From contig JADJCU010000007.1 in NCBI GenBank assembly GCA_016703065.1, forward strand, positions 124,001 to 188,000: a stretch of 64,000 bases of DNA, written 5' to 3'. Under the pieces are notes generated by a model. The model searched no databases. It saw nothing but the letters and a program-made list of their open reading frames with translations, and was not told the DNA's origin. Positions 25,467 through 36,016 of the stretch are shown piece by piece. Every line of letters starts with the position of its first letter. The first letter of the stretch is position 1. This DNA is from a bacterium (GTDB lineage: Bacteria > Electryoneota > RPQS01). Both the position numbers and the translations under genes were made by a program.

Positions 25467-27115
25467 GTGCGCTGGCTATTGATGTTGGCCGTGTTACCGG
25501 CAATCCTGTGCGCACAGACGATAGAAGAGCGCCGCGAAGATGGAGCGCAGTCAGCCGATCAGGAGGCAACTCTGCCGGACGACTCACTTTACGCAAGTGT
25601 AGCAGGATTGGACAGCGCGGCTATAAGTCCTCCTTTGAATCGTCGCGTGCGTATCATCCAATCGCTTGCGTATTCGCGCCGTGAGGGTGACGGTTTCGAG
25701 TGGTCAGGACTTTGGTCTCGAACTCGAATGACCGTAAAAGGAAACGGAAACTTCCGTGCCGATCTGCTCGCAGTGCGCCGCGTGGGCGATCCACAGACTT
25801 TCGACGAATTTCATCTGACAGTCTCAGGTCTGCACGCTCCGACGGAGATTGCCTATGCACTTGGTACGTTTGAAATGGACTGGGGGCTTGGCGCCCTGAA
25901 TAGCGCGTCATATGGAATCGCACGAGTACTCTCGAACCGATCCGCCTTCACAATGCGTAGCGGAAGGGGCGTCATAGCGAGGCCCGTCTCCCGCGAAGCA
26001 GGCTGGCTTCGCGGAGTCGCCCTTGAACGTGACGTTTCACGGCTTGGCGTGTTGATCTTTGGCAGTGAACGACCGTGGAACGCAGAGATCGAAGACGATC
26101 AAGCTCAACTTACCGGTATTCTTGCTCCGCGAAGCGCTCACGGATTCGCGGATCGAGACGGGTTGACGGAGCGGTTGATTGGTGCAGCCGCGAGACTGCA
26201 AACCGGACCTTTTGCAGTGGGAGCACTTAGTCAATCAAGCTATTTTTCGGTCCCCTTGGAGCAGGCCGGTGAAAAGCCTCGCAGGTCTCAGTTACCGGCG
26301 CGCTGCAACTGGAAAATCTCACAACGCAGGCGGAATTTGTACGCTCTGGCTCGGCAACGGCATGGAGCGCAGTTGCCGGCGGCGCGAGCGGAATGTGGCG
26401 CGGCATTGTTTTCGCCAACTACTATTCACCCGATTTTATTGCCCTTCGCAGTCAATCGGTATCAAGCTACGGTGAGGCCGCGCGCAACGAAAACACGATT
26501 GGAGTGCGCGCCGGAGTGTCACCCGGCCGACACGTTTTTGCGGTTGAAGTGCGCGACACACAGACACCGAACGAAACACCTACTGTCTCGCCCTCTCGCG
26601 CAACGTCCGAAGCGGAGCTTTCCTGGTGGGTCGATGTCGCGGACGCGGCGACTCTGAGTTTTCGTTTCATTGGAGGCAGCCGCGAAGAGGCCCAATCCGG
26701 TTCTGTAATTGACAGGGACTTTGAGCGCGCTCGCGTTATTGCAAGCCTTGTTCGAGGTATGGAGTGGACTGCCCGCTTTGATCATCTCGCGTCGCGTGAT
26801 CGCAGTGGCGCAAATCCAACAATAGGAAGCTATGCGCATCTGCAAGTGGCTGGGACCGAGGGTAGACTTCGTCCCGGTGCCCGGATCGCCTTCTATTCTA
26901 TCCCGTCGTCCGACGGACCGCACGGAGTCTATGAAACAACCGTCGCCGGCGCCTACCCGCTGCGCAGTGTTACCGGGGACGGCCGAGTTCTTGCAACATG
27001 GCTGACTGCGACTACCGGCGCTTTGTACGCTCGCGTCGTAGTCTCTTTCATGGAAGACCAATCGGGTTCCAGCTCGATTAGAGATTTCGGACTTGAACTC
27101 GGTCTCCGACAATAA
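25467..27115 (+). CDS. Predicted outer-membrane protein, frameshifted
   Basis: GTG 25467, 2 nt after the previous stop, gives a signal peptide (MRWLLMLAVLPAILCAQ). The body is a long series of amphipathic strands (SGLHAPTEIAYALGTFEMDWG; VSVTGALQLENLTTQAEFV; YARVVVSFMEDQSG) consistent with a beta-barrel of about 548 residues. The two halves are in different frames: the first ends at EQAGEKP near 26275, the second resumes with QVSVTGALQLEN at 26282, so one base is missing around 26275-26282. I do not recognise the family. It is probably co-transcribed with the PorV-like gene. Confidence 0.65.
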
Positions 27116-27170
27116 CATTCCTCGTCGTTACCAATCCTCCGACGTGTGTCGAAATCATTTCAACAATGGC

Positions 27171-28338
27171 ATGACCAGACTCTCGCTGCTTGCACTGCTC
27201 GCGCTTATCGTAACCGGCACGGCGCGTCTCGATGCGGCGCCCAGCATTCTGGTGACGGACATGGCGGGAACTCCTGTTTCGCGTCTGCCGTTCATGAGCA
27301 GGGGGGATGCGCGGCTTGTTCCGCTGGCTGTGCTTTCGAAACATGCCGGCTTCGAGAGTGAAATTGTGCGAGACAAAGAACACGTGTTCTCGCCCGGCTG
27401 TGTAACCATCCTTGAACTGCGCAACAGCTTTGCTGAGGTCAACGGCGCGTTCGTTCAAATGCCGGGCCCGGCAGAGTCCTGGGACGGCTCGATTTGGCTG
27501 CCGCTTGAGTCTCTTGACCAACTCTTCCCAACGTCGCTTGAACTGAGCGACTCGCGGGAAGTGATTCGGCTTCTTGGCGTGGCCGATTCTTCCGGTGTTG
27601 TTCGACTCGTTGACCGCGAAAGGAAAAGCAATTCGCCGCCTGTGGACCTTGGGGAAAGTCATTCTCGATCCTGGCCATGGCGGAAAGGACCCCGGCGGCA
27701 AGGGCAACCAGGGGCTAATTGAGAAGGAAGTGACACTTGACATTGCCCGACGATGTGAAGCTCTCTTGAACGCAGGGGGCATTCCGGCTCTTGTTACACG
27801 CCGTGATGACAAATTCCTTACCCTCGGTCAGCGGACGCGACGCGCCAATGCGGAGTCTGGCGACCTGTTCGTCTCGATTCACTGCAACAGCTACAAAGAT
27901 CCGATGATTGGCGGTGCGGAATGCTACATCTTAAAACCTGCCAAGAGTGAGCGCGCCATCGAAGTTGCCGCAGTGGAGAATCAGGTTGTAGAACTTGAGC
28001 GGGAACAGGAGCAGTACGAGGCCTTGACCGAAGAGAACTACATCCTGCTTGCGATGGCCACGAGTCAATACCTCCGGGACAGTGAACGTTGGTCCGAGCT
28101 TGTGTTAGAAGAATTGAAGAGCACTGCGGGGATACCGAGTCGCGGAGTTGATCAGGCGGGATTCTATGTCCTGATGGGTGCTTCGATGCCTGCAATCCTG
28201 CTGGAGTGCGGCTATCTGACCAATCCCGAAGATGCACGAGTGCTGGGAACAGAGAGGGGACGGCAGAAGATCGCCGAAGCCATCGCTGCCTCAATCGTGA
28301 AAATGAAATCAGAGATGGAATCGGCATCGCGTCAATGA
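27171..28338 (+). CDS. N-acetylmuramoyl-L-alanine amidase (Amidase_3), one-base frameshift
   Basis: Peptidoglycan amidase. ATG 27171 gives the signal peptide MTRLSLLALLALIVTG, followed by an N-terminal AMIN/copper-amine-oxidase-N-like region (residues 25-145). The catalytic domain in the second frame starts with LGKVILDPGHGGKDPGG (zinc His), then IEKEVTLDIARRCEALLN, LFVSIHCNSY (zinc His) and AILLECGYLTNPED (catalytic Glu). The shift lies at AAAA 27624-27627: removing one A gives RERKAIRRLWTLGKVIL without interruption. It overlaps murI, linking two cell-wall genes. Confidence 0.9.
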
Positions 28339-29147
28339 TGGATATGACAACGCATGATCACGCACCAATCGCTGTGTTTGACTCCGGTTTGGGCGGCCTG
28401 ACTGTGCTCGCCGCGCTGCATCGTCGCCTTCCAAGTGAGAGTTTCGTCTTTTTCGCAGACCGCGCCCGTGTGCCATATGCCTCGCTCAGCCCTGCTCTGA
28501 TTACTCGTTACGCCTGCGAATCAGCCGGTTTCCTGAGCGAACAGACTCCAAAGGCAGCGGTTATCGCGTGCAACACAGTTTCTGCCGTTGCGCTGCGTGA
28601 AGTCGAAGGTGTCCTGAAGGTTCCGGTGATCAACGTCTTGCATCCGACCGCCGCTGCTGCCGCGCGCGTAACGCGAAACAAGCGTATCGGTGTGTTAGCG
28701 ACGAACGCTACCGTTAAGCGAAATACGTACTCTGTCGTGTTGAACGAGCTTGTGCCCGGAGTCGAAGTTACGTCGCAAGGCTGTCCCTTGCTTGTGCCGT
28801 TGGTCGAGGAAGGCTGGACCGAGGGCGATATTCCGCGCCTTATTGTCGAGCACTACCTTGAACGGATTCAGACGGCGAAGGTTGATACGGTCGTGCTCGG
28901 TTGCACGCACTACGAGTACTTCCGCGAGCATATCCAACATGCAATGGGTGGCGCCGTTTCTCTGGTCGACACACCTGCTGCGACTGCCGACGAGGTAGCG
29001 CGGCATCTCGGCGATTCCAGACGAGCATCCGACCGCCCGGGCAGAATCGATATCTACAGCAGCGACATTTCAGACGCACTCTATCGAGTGGTTGAGTCAT
29101 TGTTTAGCGACCATTCGATCGTGACGATCAACCCGGTTTCCAGTTGA
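28335..29147 (+). CDS. murI: Glutamate racemase
   Basis: Makes D-glutamate for peptidoglycan. The protein contains AVFDSGLGGLTVLAALH with the catalytic Asp, VIACNTVSAVAL with the first cysteine, and VVLGCTHYEYF with the second cysteine. 270 residues, normal length. ATG 28335 overlaps the amidase stop (ATGATGG). It is cytoplasmic. The usual PYG motif reads VPYASLS, a modest deviation. Confidence 0.93.
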   Translation: MMDMTTHDHAPIAVFDSGLGGLTVLAALHRRLPSESFVFFADRARVPYASLSPALITRYACESAGFLSEQTPKAAVIACNTVSAVALREVEGVLKVPVINVLHPTAAAAARVTRNKRIGVLATNATVKRNTYSVVLNELVPGVEVTSQGCPLLVPLVEEGWTEGDIPRLIVEHYLERIQTAKVDTVVLGCTHYEYFREHIQHAMGGAVSLVDTPAATADEVARHLGDSRRASDRPGRIDIYSSDISDALYRVVESLFSDHSIVTINPVSS

Positions 29148-29193
29148 GCAGTTGACGCAATTCAAAGTTTATCAATGACCCCCACCCGGGCGT

Positions 29194-29223
29194 TTGACAC
29201 AGTGTTTGCTAAGTCAATAGCCT
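29194..29223 (+). promoter_or_regulatory. Possible rho promoter
   Basis: TTGACA (29194-29199), 18 nt, weak -10 TAGCCT. The -35 is also part of an inverted repeat, TTGAC...GTCAA. Weak support. Confidence 0.3.
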
Positions 29224-29269
29224 GAGCTGCCCCACCAAATTTCTCTTCACTCCCCATCTCCCTCAAATC

Positions 29270-30520
29270 ATGGATATTGCGACACTTCAAGCGATGACGG
29301 TGCCTGACCTAATCAACCTCGGCAAACAGCTCGAGGTGCAGGAAACGTCTGGCCTACCCAAGCATGAGCTGATTTTCAAGATTCTCGCCCGCCAATCTGC
29401 CAAAGACGAAGTCCTGACCGCCAGTGGCGTGCTTGAAATTCTCCCCGATGGTTATGGTTTTTTACGCAGCGCGCAGGCGTCTTACCTGCCGAGTCCGGAT
29501 GACGTATACGTTTCGCCGTCGCAAATCAAACGCTTTGGTCTGCGCACCGGGAATATGAACGCCGGGCAAGTTCGACCACCCAAAGAGGGCGAGCGCTTCT
29601 TCGCGTTGCTGAAGGTGCACCATGTAAACGGCACCAACCCGGACACGGCCAAGGAGATCGTTCACTTTGATGACTTGACGCCAATTTACCCGGACCGCAA
29701 GTTCCGCATGGAGCTCGACGCGAAAGAGTTGACGCTGCGAGTAATCGATGTCTTTTCTCCGGTCGGGATGGGCCAACGCGGATTGATCGTCGCACCACCG
29801 CGTACCGGCAAGACCATCATCCTGCAGAAGATCGCAAACGCGATCACAACGAACCATCCCGATGTCGAATTGCTCGTGCTGCTGATCGATGAACGGCCCG
29901 AGGAAGTAACCGATATGGAGCGGTCTGTCAAAGGCGAAGTCATCTCATCCACGTTTGATGAGAAGGCGGATCGTCACGTGCAGGTTGCCAACATGGTTCT
30001 TGAACGCGCCAAGCGCATGGTCGAACTGGGCAAGAACGTCGTGATTTTACTCGATTCAATCACTCGCCTGGCGCGCGCGCACAACGCGGTCATGCCGCAC
30101 TCCGGTCGAGTGCTCTCTGGTGGCATAGATGCCAGCGCGCTGTACGAACCGAAGCGCTTTTTCGGCGCGGCGCGCAATATCGAAGAGGGCGGCAGCTTAA
30201 CGATTCTCGCGACTGCGCTGATTGAAACAGGATCCCGCGCTGATGAAGTCATCTTTGAAGAATTCAAGGGAACCGGCAATCTCGAACTCGTCCTTGACCG
30301 CCGACTCGCCGAACTGCGCGTCTTCCCGGCAATCGACGTCCTGCGCTCTGGTACTCGCCGGGAAGAGCAACTCTTGTCGCCGATGGTTCTCCAAAAGATG
30401 TACGCATTGCGCAGCGTTTTAGATCACAATAATTCGTCCGAAACGATGAAGTTCGTTCTCGACAAGATGCGCGATACGCGATCCAATGCCGAGTTTTTTG
30501 AACTGATGACCAAATCCTGA
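29270..30520 (+). CDS. rho: Transcription termination factor Rho
   Basis: Hexameric RNA helicase that terminates transcription. The N-terminal helical domain (LQAMTVPDLINLGKQLEVQE) is followed by the OB-fold RNA-binding domain (GVLEILPDGYGFLRS, DDVYVSPSQIKRFGLRTG). The ATPase core has Walker A IVAPPRTGKTI, LLIDERPEEVTDM, the Q-loop region and VVILLDSITRLARA, and SGGIDASAL is the R-loop. It ends in RSNAEFFELM. 416 residues, typical, without the insertions seen in some Bacteroidetes Rho proteins. ATG 29270; the leader holds a weak promoter. Confidence 0.96.
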   Translation: MDIATLQAMTVPDLINLGKQLEVQETSGLPKHELIFKILARQSAKDEVLTASGVLEILPDGYGFLRSAQASYLPSPDDVYVSPSQIKRFGLRTGNMNAGQVRPPKEGERFFALLKVHHVNGTNPDTAKEIVHFDDLTPIYPDRKFRMELDAKELTLRVIDVFSPVGMGQRGLIVAPPRTGKTIILQKIANAITTNHPDVELLVLLIDERPEEVTDMERSVKGEVISSTFDEKADRHVQVANMVLERAKRMVELGKNVVILLDSITRLARAHNAVMPHSGRVLSGGIDASALYEPKRFFGAARNIEEGGSLTILATALIETGSRADEVIFEEFKGTGNLELVLDRRLAELRVFPAIDVLRSGTRREEQLLSPMVLQKMYALRSVLDHNNSSETMKFVLDKMRDTRSNAEFFELMTKS

Positions 30521-30611
30521 TCACGCATTGCTCCTGGCCTGTTGCGTGACGCGCTGCAGCGCAGAATCTACTTGTCTGAAACCTGTCTTCTCACCTTTCG
30601 CTAACCATATC

Positions 30612-31811
30612 TTGCATTTTTTCCGTTTGACCACAATCGCGCTCGTCACGGCCGCGTTGCTCGCTCTATCGGGCTGTGCGCAGCGTGAATCGGACGTTGG
30701 CGCGAGCGCGATTCCACTTGAACCATCGGGCCATGAAGGCGAGACGACGATACTTGCTGCCCGATCCGTAGAATGGGATCGCGATCTAACTTCCGGCAAC
30801 GGCCAGACACTGCAGATCGGGGAGGCGCAGGAGTTTCGTGTCGTCTCTGCCGTTCGCTTTGAACCGAACAACGTATTGCCTGATAGCTTCACTCTGGACT
30901 CCGCCCGCGTTCGACTGCGCGTTGACCGCATCTATCCGGGTCGCGGTGAATCACCGGACTTACGCATGTTGATCAAGGAAATCCCGGTCGCATGGAGTGA
31001 AGATTCGCTGCTCGAAGGCGCGTTTGCTGGCCGGGATACGTTCCGCGTCATTGATACACTCCTGATCCCGACGGCCGCCGGAGCCGAGGAACGACTCTAC
31101 TGGGATGTGCCCGATAGTGTGTGGCAGGCTTGGATGGTAGACGACTCACTGAACTACGGTGTGCTTTTCGAAGCCGCAAATTCCGGAGTAATTGTCGGAT
31201 TCCAAACTGCGGAAGGTGCGGATAGTTTCGCCGTGTGGTTGGAAATCGGCGGCACACAGTTTCCTGAGGACTCGGGCTTCGCGCCGTCAGCCTGGAGCGA
31301 CACCTTGTACGCAACAGATGATGGTTACGTCGCGGAAGATCTGAGCGAATTAGTGCCGGGCCGCTTGCGAGTAAGTCAGGGCGTTCATCGCCGGGCTCTG
31401 CTCTATTTTCCGTTAGACAGCATCACGGCTAACCCGCTGCGAACCGTGGTCAAGGCGTGGATACATTTTCATGCAGACACCGACGTCCCCATGTCGCTCG
31501 TGTATGAAGGGCAGAATCTCCTGTATAAGGACGCTACGATGACGGACACGCTTTGGTTCGCTGAGCTTGATAGTGCCCGCCAAAATTTCATCGCTACATC
31601 GTCGAGCACGTTTGGGACCGACAGCCGCGAGATCAAGTTTGACGTCACAAACACACTTGCTGGTCTTGTAGGGAGTCCAGCTACGAATGGTGGATTCTCG
31701 ATTCAGGCCACACTTGAGAGCGACGCCCTCTCCCGTCAGTATTTTTACGGCCACGATAGCGAAGTTGATTCGCTGCGACCACGCTTAAGCATCTGGTGGG
31801 TGGAGCCATGA
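30612..31811 (+). CDS. Hypothetical lipoprotein
   Basis: About 399 residues. TTG 30612 gives MHFFRLTTIALVTAALLALSGC, a signal sequence with an LSGC lipobox; the frame is open to 30528 but the upstream part looks non-coding. The body is beta-rich with repeated acidic stretches and contains two similar halves (RVVSAVRFEPNNVLPDSFTL; RRALLYFPLDSITANPLRTV), like the jelly-roll/DNRLRE-type extracellular modules. Function unknown. Its end overlaps the next outer-membrane gene by 4 nt, so the two probably act together in the envelope. Confidence 0.6.
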   Translation: MHFFRLTTIALVTAALLALSGCAQRESDVGASAIPLEPSGHEGETTILAARSVEWDRDLTSGNGQTLQIGEAQEFRVVSAVRFEPNNVLPDSFTLDSARVRLRVDRIYPGRGESPDLRMLIKEIPVAWSEDSLLEGAFAGRDTFRVIDTLLIPTAAGAEERLYWDVPDSVWQAWMVDDSLNYGVLFEAANSGVIVGFQTAEGADSFAVWLEIGGTQFPEDSGFAPSAWSDTLYATDDGYVAEDLSELVPGRLRVSQGVHRRALLYFPLDSITANPLRTVVKAWIHFHADTDVPMSLVYEGQNLLYKDATMTDTLWFAELDSARQNFIATSSSTFGTDSREIKFDVTNTLAGLVGSPATNGGFSIQATLESDALSRQYFYGHDSEVDSLRPRLSIWWVEP

Positions 31812-33058
31812 TCTACCTGATCCTGCTTTTGCTCACCTCAGTACAGGCTTTCGCCGGCGGTTCCATCTTTGGTGCGCAGCCAACAATGGATCAAGTGCAG
31901 AATAGCGGCGTGCGCTCGATTGGTCTTGGCGGCGCGGGTCTTGCTCTGTGGGATAGCCTTGGCATGCACACAGACAACGCCGCACAGATTGGCGCGCTCA
32001 CTGGAACGATGTTGCGCGCCGGTATGTACAGCGGCCTGTATATGACAACGGACGCGGACAATTCTGATTCAGACGGCGAGTTCAATTGGCAGCCGTTCCG
32101 GTTGTATCTGCGTGTTCATCCGCGCTATAAGATTGCGCTGGGTATTGATCCATTGCGCCGCGCCGATGTGCGCACCTTTGCTCAAGACAGCCTTGCCTTT
32201 GAATCTGACACCGGCACGGTGTATCAGCCGTTTGAACAACGCGTTCTCTGGCAAGGAAGTGCCACAGACTTTCGTCTCGATAACGCGTTTGTGTTATCGT
32301 CCCGAGTATCACTGGGCGCGACGATTGGTTTTCTCTCGGAGTACCTCGAAACCCGCTCAACACTTGACTTCCCGCAACCGGCGACCGGCACCGGCGCGCG
32401 CGACGCAGAGTATAGCGACCGTCAGCGCTTCAGCGGAGTATGGGGGAGCGCGTCGGTTCTGGTTCGCCCCAATGATCACTGGTCAGTTGGCGGATTTTGG
32501 CGATCAAACGCGAACGGAGACTGGGACATCGAGCAATACGTTAATCACGGCGGTGAGAATCTACTCTCTCAAGCCAGTGGTGACCGGCCGGGTGGACTGG
32601 GTATCGGTGTCGGCTATCGATGGACTGAGAAATGGGCGGCCTATGCAGATGTGCGGCAGCAAAGCTGGAAAATCAAACAATTCGGACCGGTGTTCGAGAA
32701 TCAGGGCTTTGATGATGTTGACGCGTTTGCTGTGATGGGCGGTGTCGAGAAGCTCGGCGGCACGCGCCTAACAGACGAGGGCTTCGACCGTTGGGATTAC
32801 CGGGCAGGCATCGCTTACCGTATGCAGCCTTGGCAGGTTATTGATGCTGGAACGCGCAGCGACGTTTCGGATGTCGCGCTGAACCTCGGCGTATCGCTGC
32901 CATTGGCCCAGAACGCCGGAAAGCTGAATCTCGCGCTCGAACTTGGCAACCGTTCCGCCTCTGATTTTGATCTCTCCGAGAATTACACTCGTTTTTACTT
33001 GCAGTTGGATATGCACGAGCGGTGGTTCCAGCGCGAGCGCCGGAAGCTTCGGGACTAA
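31808..33058 (+). CDS. Predicted outer-membrane beta-barrel protein (FadL/PorV-like)
   Basis: A 416-residue protein with a short signal peptide (MIYLILLLLTSVQAFAGG). GVRSIGLGGAGLALWDS resembles the N-terminal segment of FadL/PorV-type barrels, followed by repeated alternating strands (RLYLRVHPRYKIALGIDPL; GLGIGVGYRWTEKWAAYADVR; NLALELGNRS). Its end (FYLQLDMHERWFQ) also fits a membrane strand. It is translationally coupled to the preceding lipoprotein (ATGA at 31808). Substrate unknown. Confidence 0.6.
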   Translation: MIYLILLLLTSVQAFAGGSIFGAQPTMDQVQNSGVRSIGLGGAGLALWDSLGMHTDNAAQIGALTGTMLRAGMYSGLYMTTDADNSDSDGEFNWQPFRLYLRVHPRYKIALGIDPLRRADVRTFAQDSLAFESDTGTVYQPFEQRVLWQGSATDFRLDNAFVLSSRVSLGATIGFLSEYLETRSTLDFPQPATGTGARDAEYSDRQRFSGVWGSASVLVRPNDHWSVGGFWRSNANGDWDIEQYVNHGGENLLSQASGDRPGGLGIGVGYRWTEKWAAYADVRQQSWKIKQFGPVFENQGFDDVDAFAVMGGVEKLGGTRLTDEGFDRWDYRAGIAYRMQPWQVIDAGTRSDVSDVALNLGVSLPLAQNAGKLNLALELGNRSASDFDLSENYTRFYLQLDMHERWFQRERRKLRD

Positions 33059-33069
33059 AGAACTCATCT

Positions 33070-34383
33070 ATGGCAACTCATCTCACAAATCAATTGCGCG
33101 TGAGCGACCCAATGGTCGCCGCGATTATTGAGCGCGAACGCGCTCGCCAAAACGAAGGCCTTGAATTAATCGCTTCGGAGAATTTTGTTTCATCTGCCGT
33201 ACTCGAAGCGATGGGTAATGTGATGACCAACAAGTATGCCGAAGGTTTGCCTGGCAAACGCTACTACGGCGGCTGTAAGTATGTCGATGAAGTTGAGACT
33301 CTCGCAATCGAGCGAGTAAAGGAGCTTTTCGGCGCGAAATGGGCCAACGTACAACCGCACTCTGGTGCGCAGGCCAACATGGCGGTCTATTTCACGCTCT
33401 TGAAGCCTGGCGACACGATTCTCGGTATGGATCTCGCGCACGGTGGTCACTTGACGCACGGTTCCCCTGTGAATTTCTCCGGCCGTTTCTTCAATGTTGT
33501 CAGTTACGGAGTGACGCGCGAGACCAATCGCATCGATTTGGAGGACGTGGCTCGGAAAGCCCGCGAGCACAAGCCCAAACTTATTATGGCGGGGTCGTCC
33601 GCTTATCCGCGCAATTGGGAACTTGCAAAGTTCCGCGAGATCGCAGATGAAATTGGCGCGTACCTGATTTGTGATATGTCGCACTTCTCAGGGCTTGTCG
33701 CCGGTAAGGTGCATCCCGACGTTGTGCCGTTTTGTCATGCGGTGACTTCCACCACTCACAAGACGCTGCGCGGCCAGGCGCGGCGGCATCATCATCTCTG
33801 CCGAAGAGGGCGGTGAAATTGTTCTCTCCGGAATGCCGAAGCCGAAGACATATTGGGACGCCTTTGATTCGTGGGTCTTCCCAGGCGTGCAAGGTGGGCC
33901 GTTGATGCATGTTATCGCCGCAAAGGCCGTTGCCTTTGGTGAAGCGTTAGAGCCGTCGTTCCCCGTTTACGCGCAGAACGTGGTGAACAACGCGAAAGTA
34001 ATGGCTGACGAGTTCCTGTCGCGCGGCTATAGAGTTGTATCGGGGGCACGGACACGCACCTTGTGCTGCTCGATCTGTCACCGATGGGCAAGACGGGCAA
34101 GGCCGCTGAAAAAGCGCTCGAAGCCGCCGACATCACGGTGAATAAGAATATGGTCCCGTTCGATCCGCAGAAACCGCTCGTCACATCTGGTGTTCGACTC
34201 GGCTCTCCAGCCGTCACCACACGCGGTTTTGGCTCAACAGAAATGAAGAAGACCGTTGAACTAATCGATCAAGTGATTCAGAATCTCGAAGACGAGAGCG
34301 TGATCACCCGCGTTAAGGCACAGGTCCATGAGTTGACACGCAGCTTTCCGCTTTATCCGAAAGCGTTTCGCTATACTGAGTAG
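33070..34383 (+). CDS. glyA: Serine hydroxymethyltransferase, two frameshifts
   Basis: PLP enzyme interconverting serine and glycine with tetrahydrofolate. The first segment runs from MATHLTNQLRVSDP through LIASENFVSSAVLEAMGN and LPGKRYYGG to TSTTHKTLRG, which holds the PLP lysine. The second frame starts after 33773-33778 (one extra base in GGCCAGGCG) and carries PKTYWDAFDSWVFPGVQGGP up to YRVVSG. At 34042-34046, GGGGG should be GGGGGG, and the third frame continues LLDLSPMGKTGKAAEKALEAA to the stop. Repaired length is about 437 residues. Both breaks look like sequencing error. nrdR follows after 8 nt. Confidence 0.93.
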
Positions 34384-34391
34384 GAGCAATT

Positions 34392-34856
34392 TTGCGCTGC
34401 CCGTTTTGCAGCACTGACGACGATCGCGTAATCGACTCGCGACCTGCTAAAGAGGGCCGCGCGATACGCCGCCGCCGTGAATGTTCGAAGTGCGGCCATA
34501 GATTCACGACCTATGAGTCGATCGAAGACCGTGTGGTACAAGTCATAAAGTCCGACGGAGCCCGCGAACCTTTCAACCGCGAAAAGGTGTATCGCGGGCT
34601 TTCTATTGCCTGTATCAAGCGGCCCGTAACTGCGCAGATGATCGAGACGATGACTGACGCGATTGAAGCGCGGGTGCTGGCTGACACCGCCCGAGAAGTG
34701 ACCGCGGTCCAAATTGGCCACTGGATTCTCGAAGAGCTGGGTAAGGTCGACGAGGTCGCATATGTCAGGTTTGCGAGTGTGTACAAACGCTACGCGTCCG
34801 TGAGCGAGTTTCGCGAGGAGCTGACGCGCATTCCGAAGGCGACCGGATCAAATTGA
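34392..34856 (+). CDS. nrdR: Transcriptional repressor NrdR
   Basis: Represses ribonucleotide reductase genes in response to dATP/ATP. TTG start behind AGGAG. An N-terminal zinc ribbon (MRCPFCSTDDDRVIDSR and CSKCGHRFTTYE) is followed by an ATP-cone domain (VIKSDGAREPFNREKVYRGL). 154 residues, normal. It is coupled to lpxK by TTGA overlap. glyA-nrdR adjacency is common in bacteria. Confidence 0.95.
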   Translation: MRCPFCSTDDDRVIDSRPAKEGRAIRRRRECSKCGHRFTTYESIEDRVVQVIKSDGAREPFNREKVYRGLSIACIKRPVTAQMIETMTDAIEARVLADTAREVTAVQIGHWILEELGKVDEVAYVRFASVYKRYASVSEFREELTRIPKATGSN

Positions 34857-35842
34857 TTGGCTGGTTAGCAGAGCGGGGTTATCGCCCCGCATCATCTTGC
34901 TATCACCGCCGTTGGGATAGGCGGGGCGGCAAACGAATTGCCGTACCGGTCATTTCCGTGGGCAACCTGACCGTCGGCGGCAATGGCAAGACTCCCTTTG
35001 TGATTCTGCTCGCCAAACTGCTGCAAGAGCGCTATCCGCTACTCCAAGAGCAGAACGCAATCGCTGTGCTCAGTCGCGGGTATGGCCGCAAATCGCGCAA
35101 GATGGTTGTAGTCGAGGAACATTCCGCGTGGCAACAGAGCGGCGACGAGCCGCTCTTGATCAAACGAAGCGTCCCGTCCACGCTCGTCATCTCCCATGCC
35201 AACCGGGTCGAATCGGCAGAATTCGCAGTCAAGACTTACGGCGCACGGTTGATCATTCTTGATGACGGCTTTCAGCATCGGCCGCTCGTCCGCGACATTG
35301 ACTTCGTACTACTGGACGCGGACGAACCGCTGGGCAATGGCCGTCTCCTGCCTGCCGGCACCCTTCGCGAGCCCGCTGAGTCGCTTAGTCGGGCTACTGT
35401 CCTCGTCTCGGTAGGGCGGGGGAGTGCGGTGGAGCCCATTTCTCACCGATTCGGGCTACCATTGTTTCATGTGGAACCACTTCCCCTAACAAAATCTTGG
35501 GGTCAGTCCGTCCATGGGCCCGCATATCTTGTGACCGGCGTCGCACGGCCCGAGCGGGTCGTGCGCCTCCTAACGGAGGCCGGAATCACTACAATCGGGC
35601 ACCGTGCCTTTCGCGACCATCACAAATTCACGGTTTCCGAACTGTCAAGACTGGACTTTGATGCGAGGATTTTAGGCGCGAAGGCAATTCTCACTACATC
35701 TAAAGATGCATTACGTATGTTTTCATATTGTGGATGTTTACCGCTTGTCGTCATACCATACGATTTGCGCTTATTGGATTCTTCGTCACTGCATACAATG
35801 CTCGCCAAAAACCTTGATTACCACCTGTCCTCCCGGACTTGA
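34853..35842 (+). CDS. lpxK: Tetraacyldisaccharide 4'-kinase LpxK
   Basis: Phosphorylates the lipid A precursor at the inner membrane, so the cell makes LPS. Walker A lies in PVISVGNLTVGGNGKTPFV. SRGYGRKSRK, GDEPLLIKR, LIILDDGFQHRPLVRDIDFVLLDAD and GRLLPAGTLREP follow in the family order. TTG 34853 overlaps the nrdR stop. 329 residues, normal. The usual N-terminal membrane helix is short here. The final 30 codons are A/T-richer than the rest. Confidence 0.92.
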   Translation: MIGWLAERGYRPASSCYHRRWDRRGGKRIAVPVISVGNLTVGGNGKTPFVILLAKLLQERYPLLQEQNAIAVLSRGYGRKSRKMVVVEEHSAWQQSGDEPLLIKRSVPSTLVISHANRVESAEFAVKTYGARLIILDDGFQHRPLVRDIDFVLLDADEPLGNGRLLPAGTLREPAESLSRATVLVSVGRGSAVEPISHRFGLPLFHVEPLPLTKSWGQSVHGPAYLVTGVARPERVVRLLTEAGITTIGHRAFRDHHKFTVSELSRLDFDARILGAKAILTTSKDALRMFSYCGCLPLVVIPYDLRLLDSSSLHTMLAKNLDYHLSSRT

Positions 35843-35939
35843 CAAGGCGCGCCTTTTGTAGTTTTCGCTCCTGCTATGTAAAGATATAAAATTAAATTAC
35901 TTAGTGAAGTCAGTGTTTGAGCATTCCTTCACAAAATGA

Positions 35940-35968
35940 TTGACTTTTTCTGGGGAAACAGCTATATT
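35940..35968 (+). promoter_or_regulatory. Promoter of nuoJKLMN
   Basis: TTGACT (35940-35945), 17-nt spacer, TATATT (35963-35968), about 48 nt before the nuoJ ATG. It lies in a 174-nt A/T-rich gap after lpxK that holds no other gene that I can see. Confidence 0.75.
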
Positions 35969-36016
35969 CAGCAATCTATTGATGTTATAGAGTTCTCGCG
36001 CCGCACCTGACCGCCT

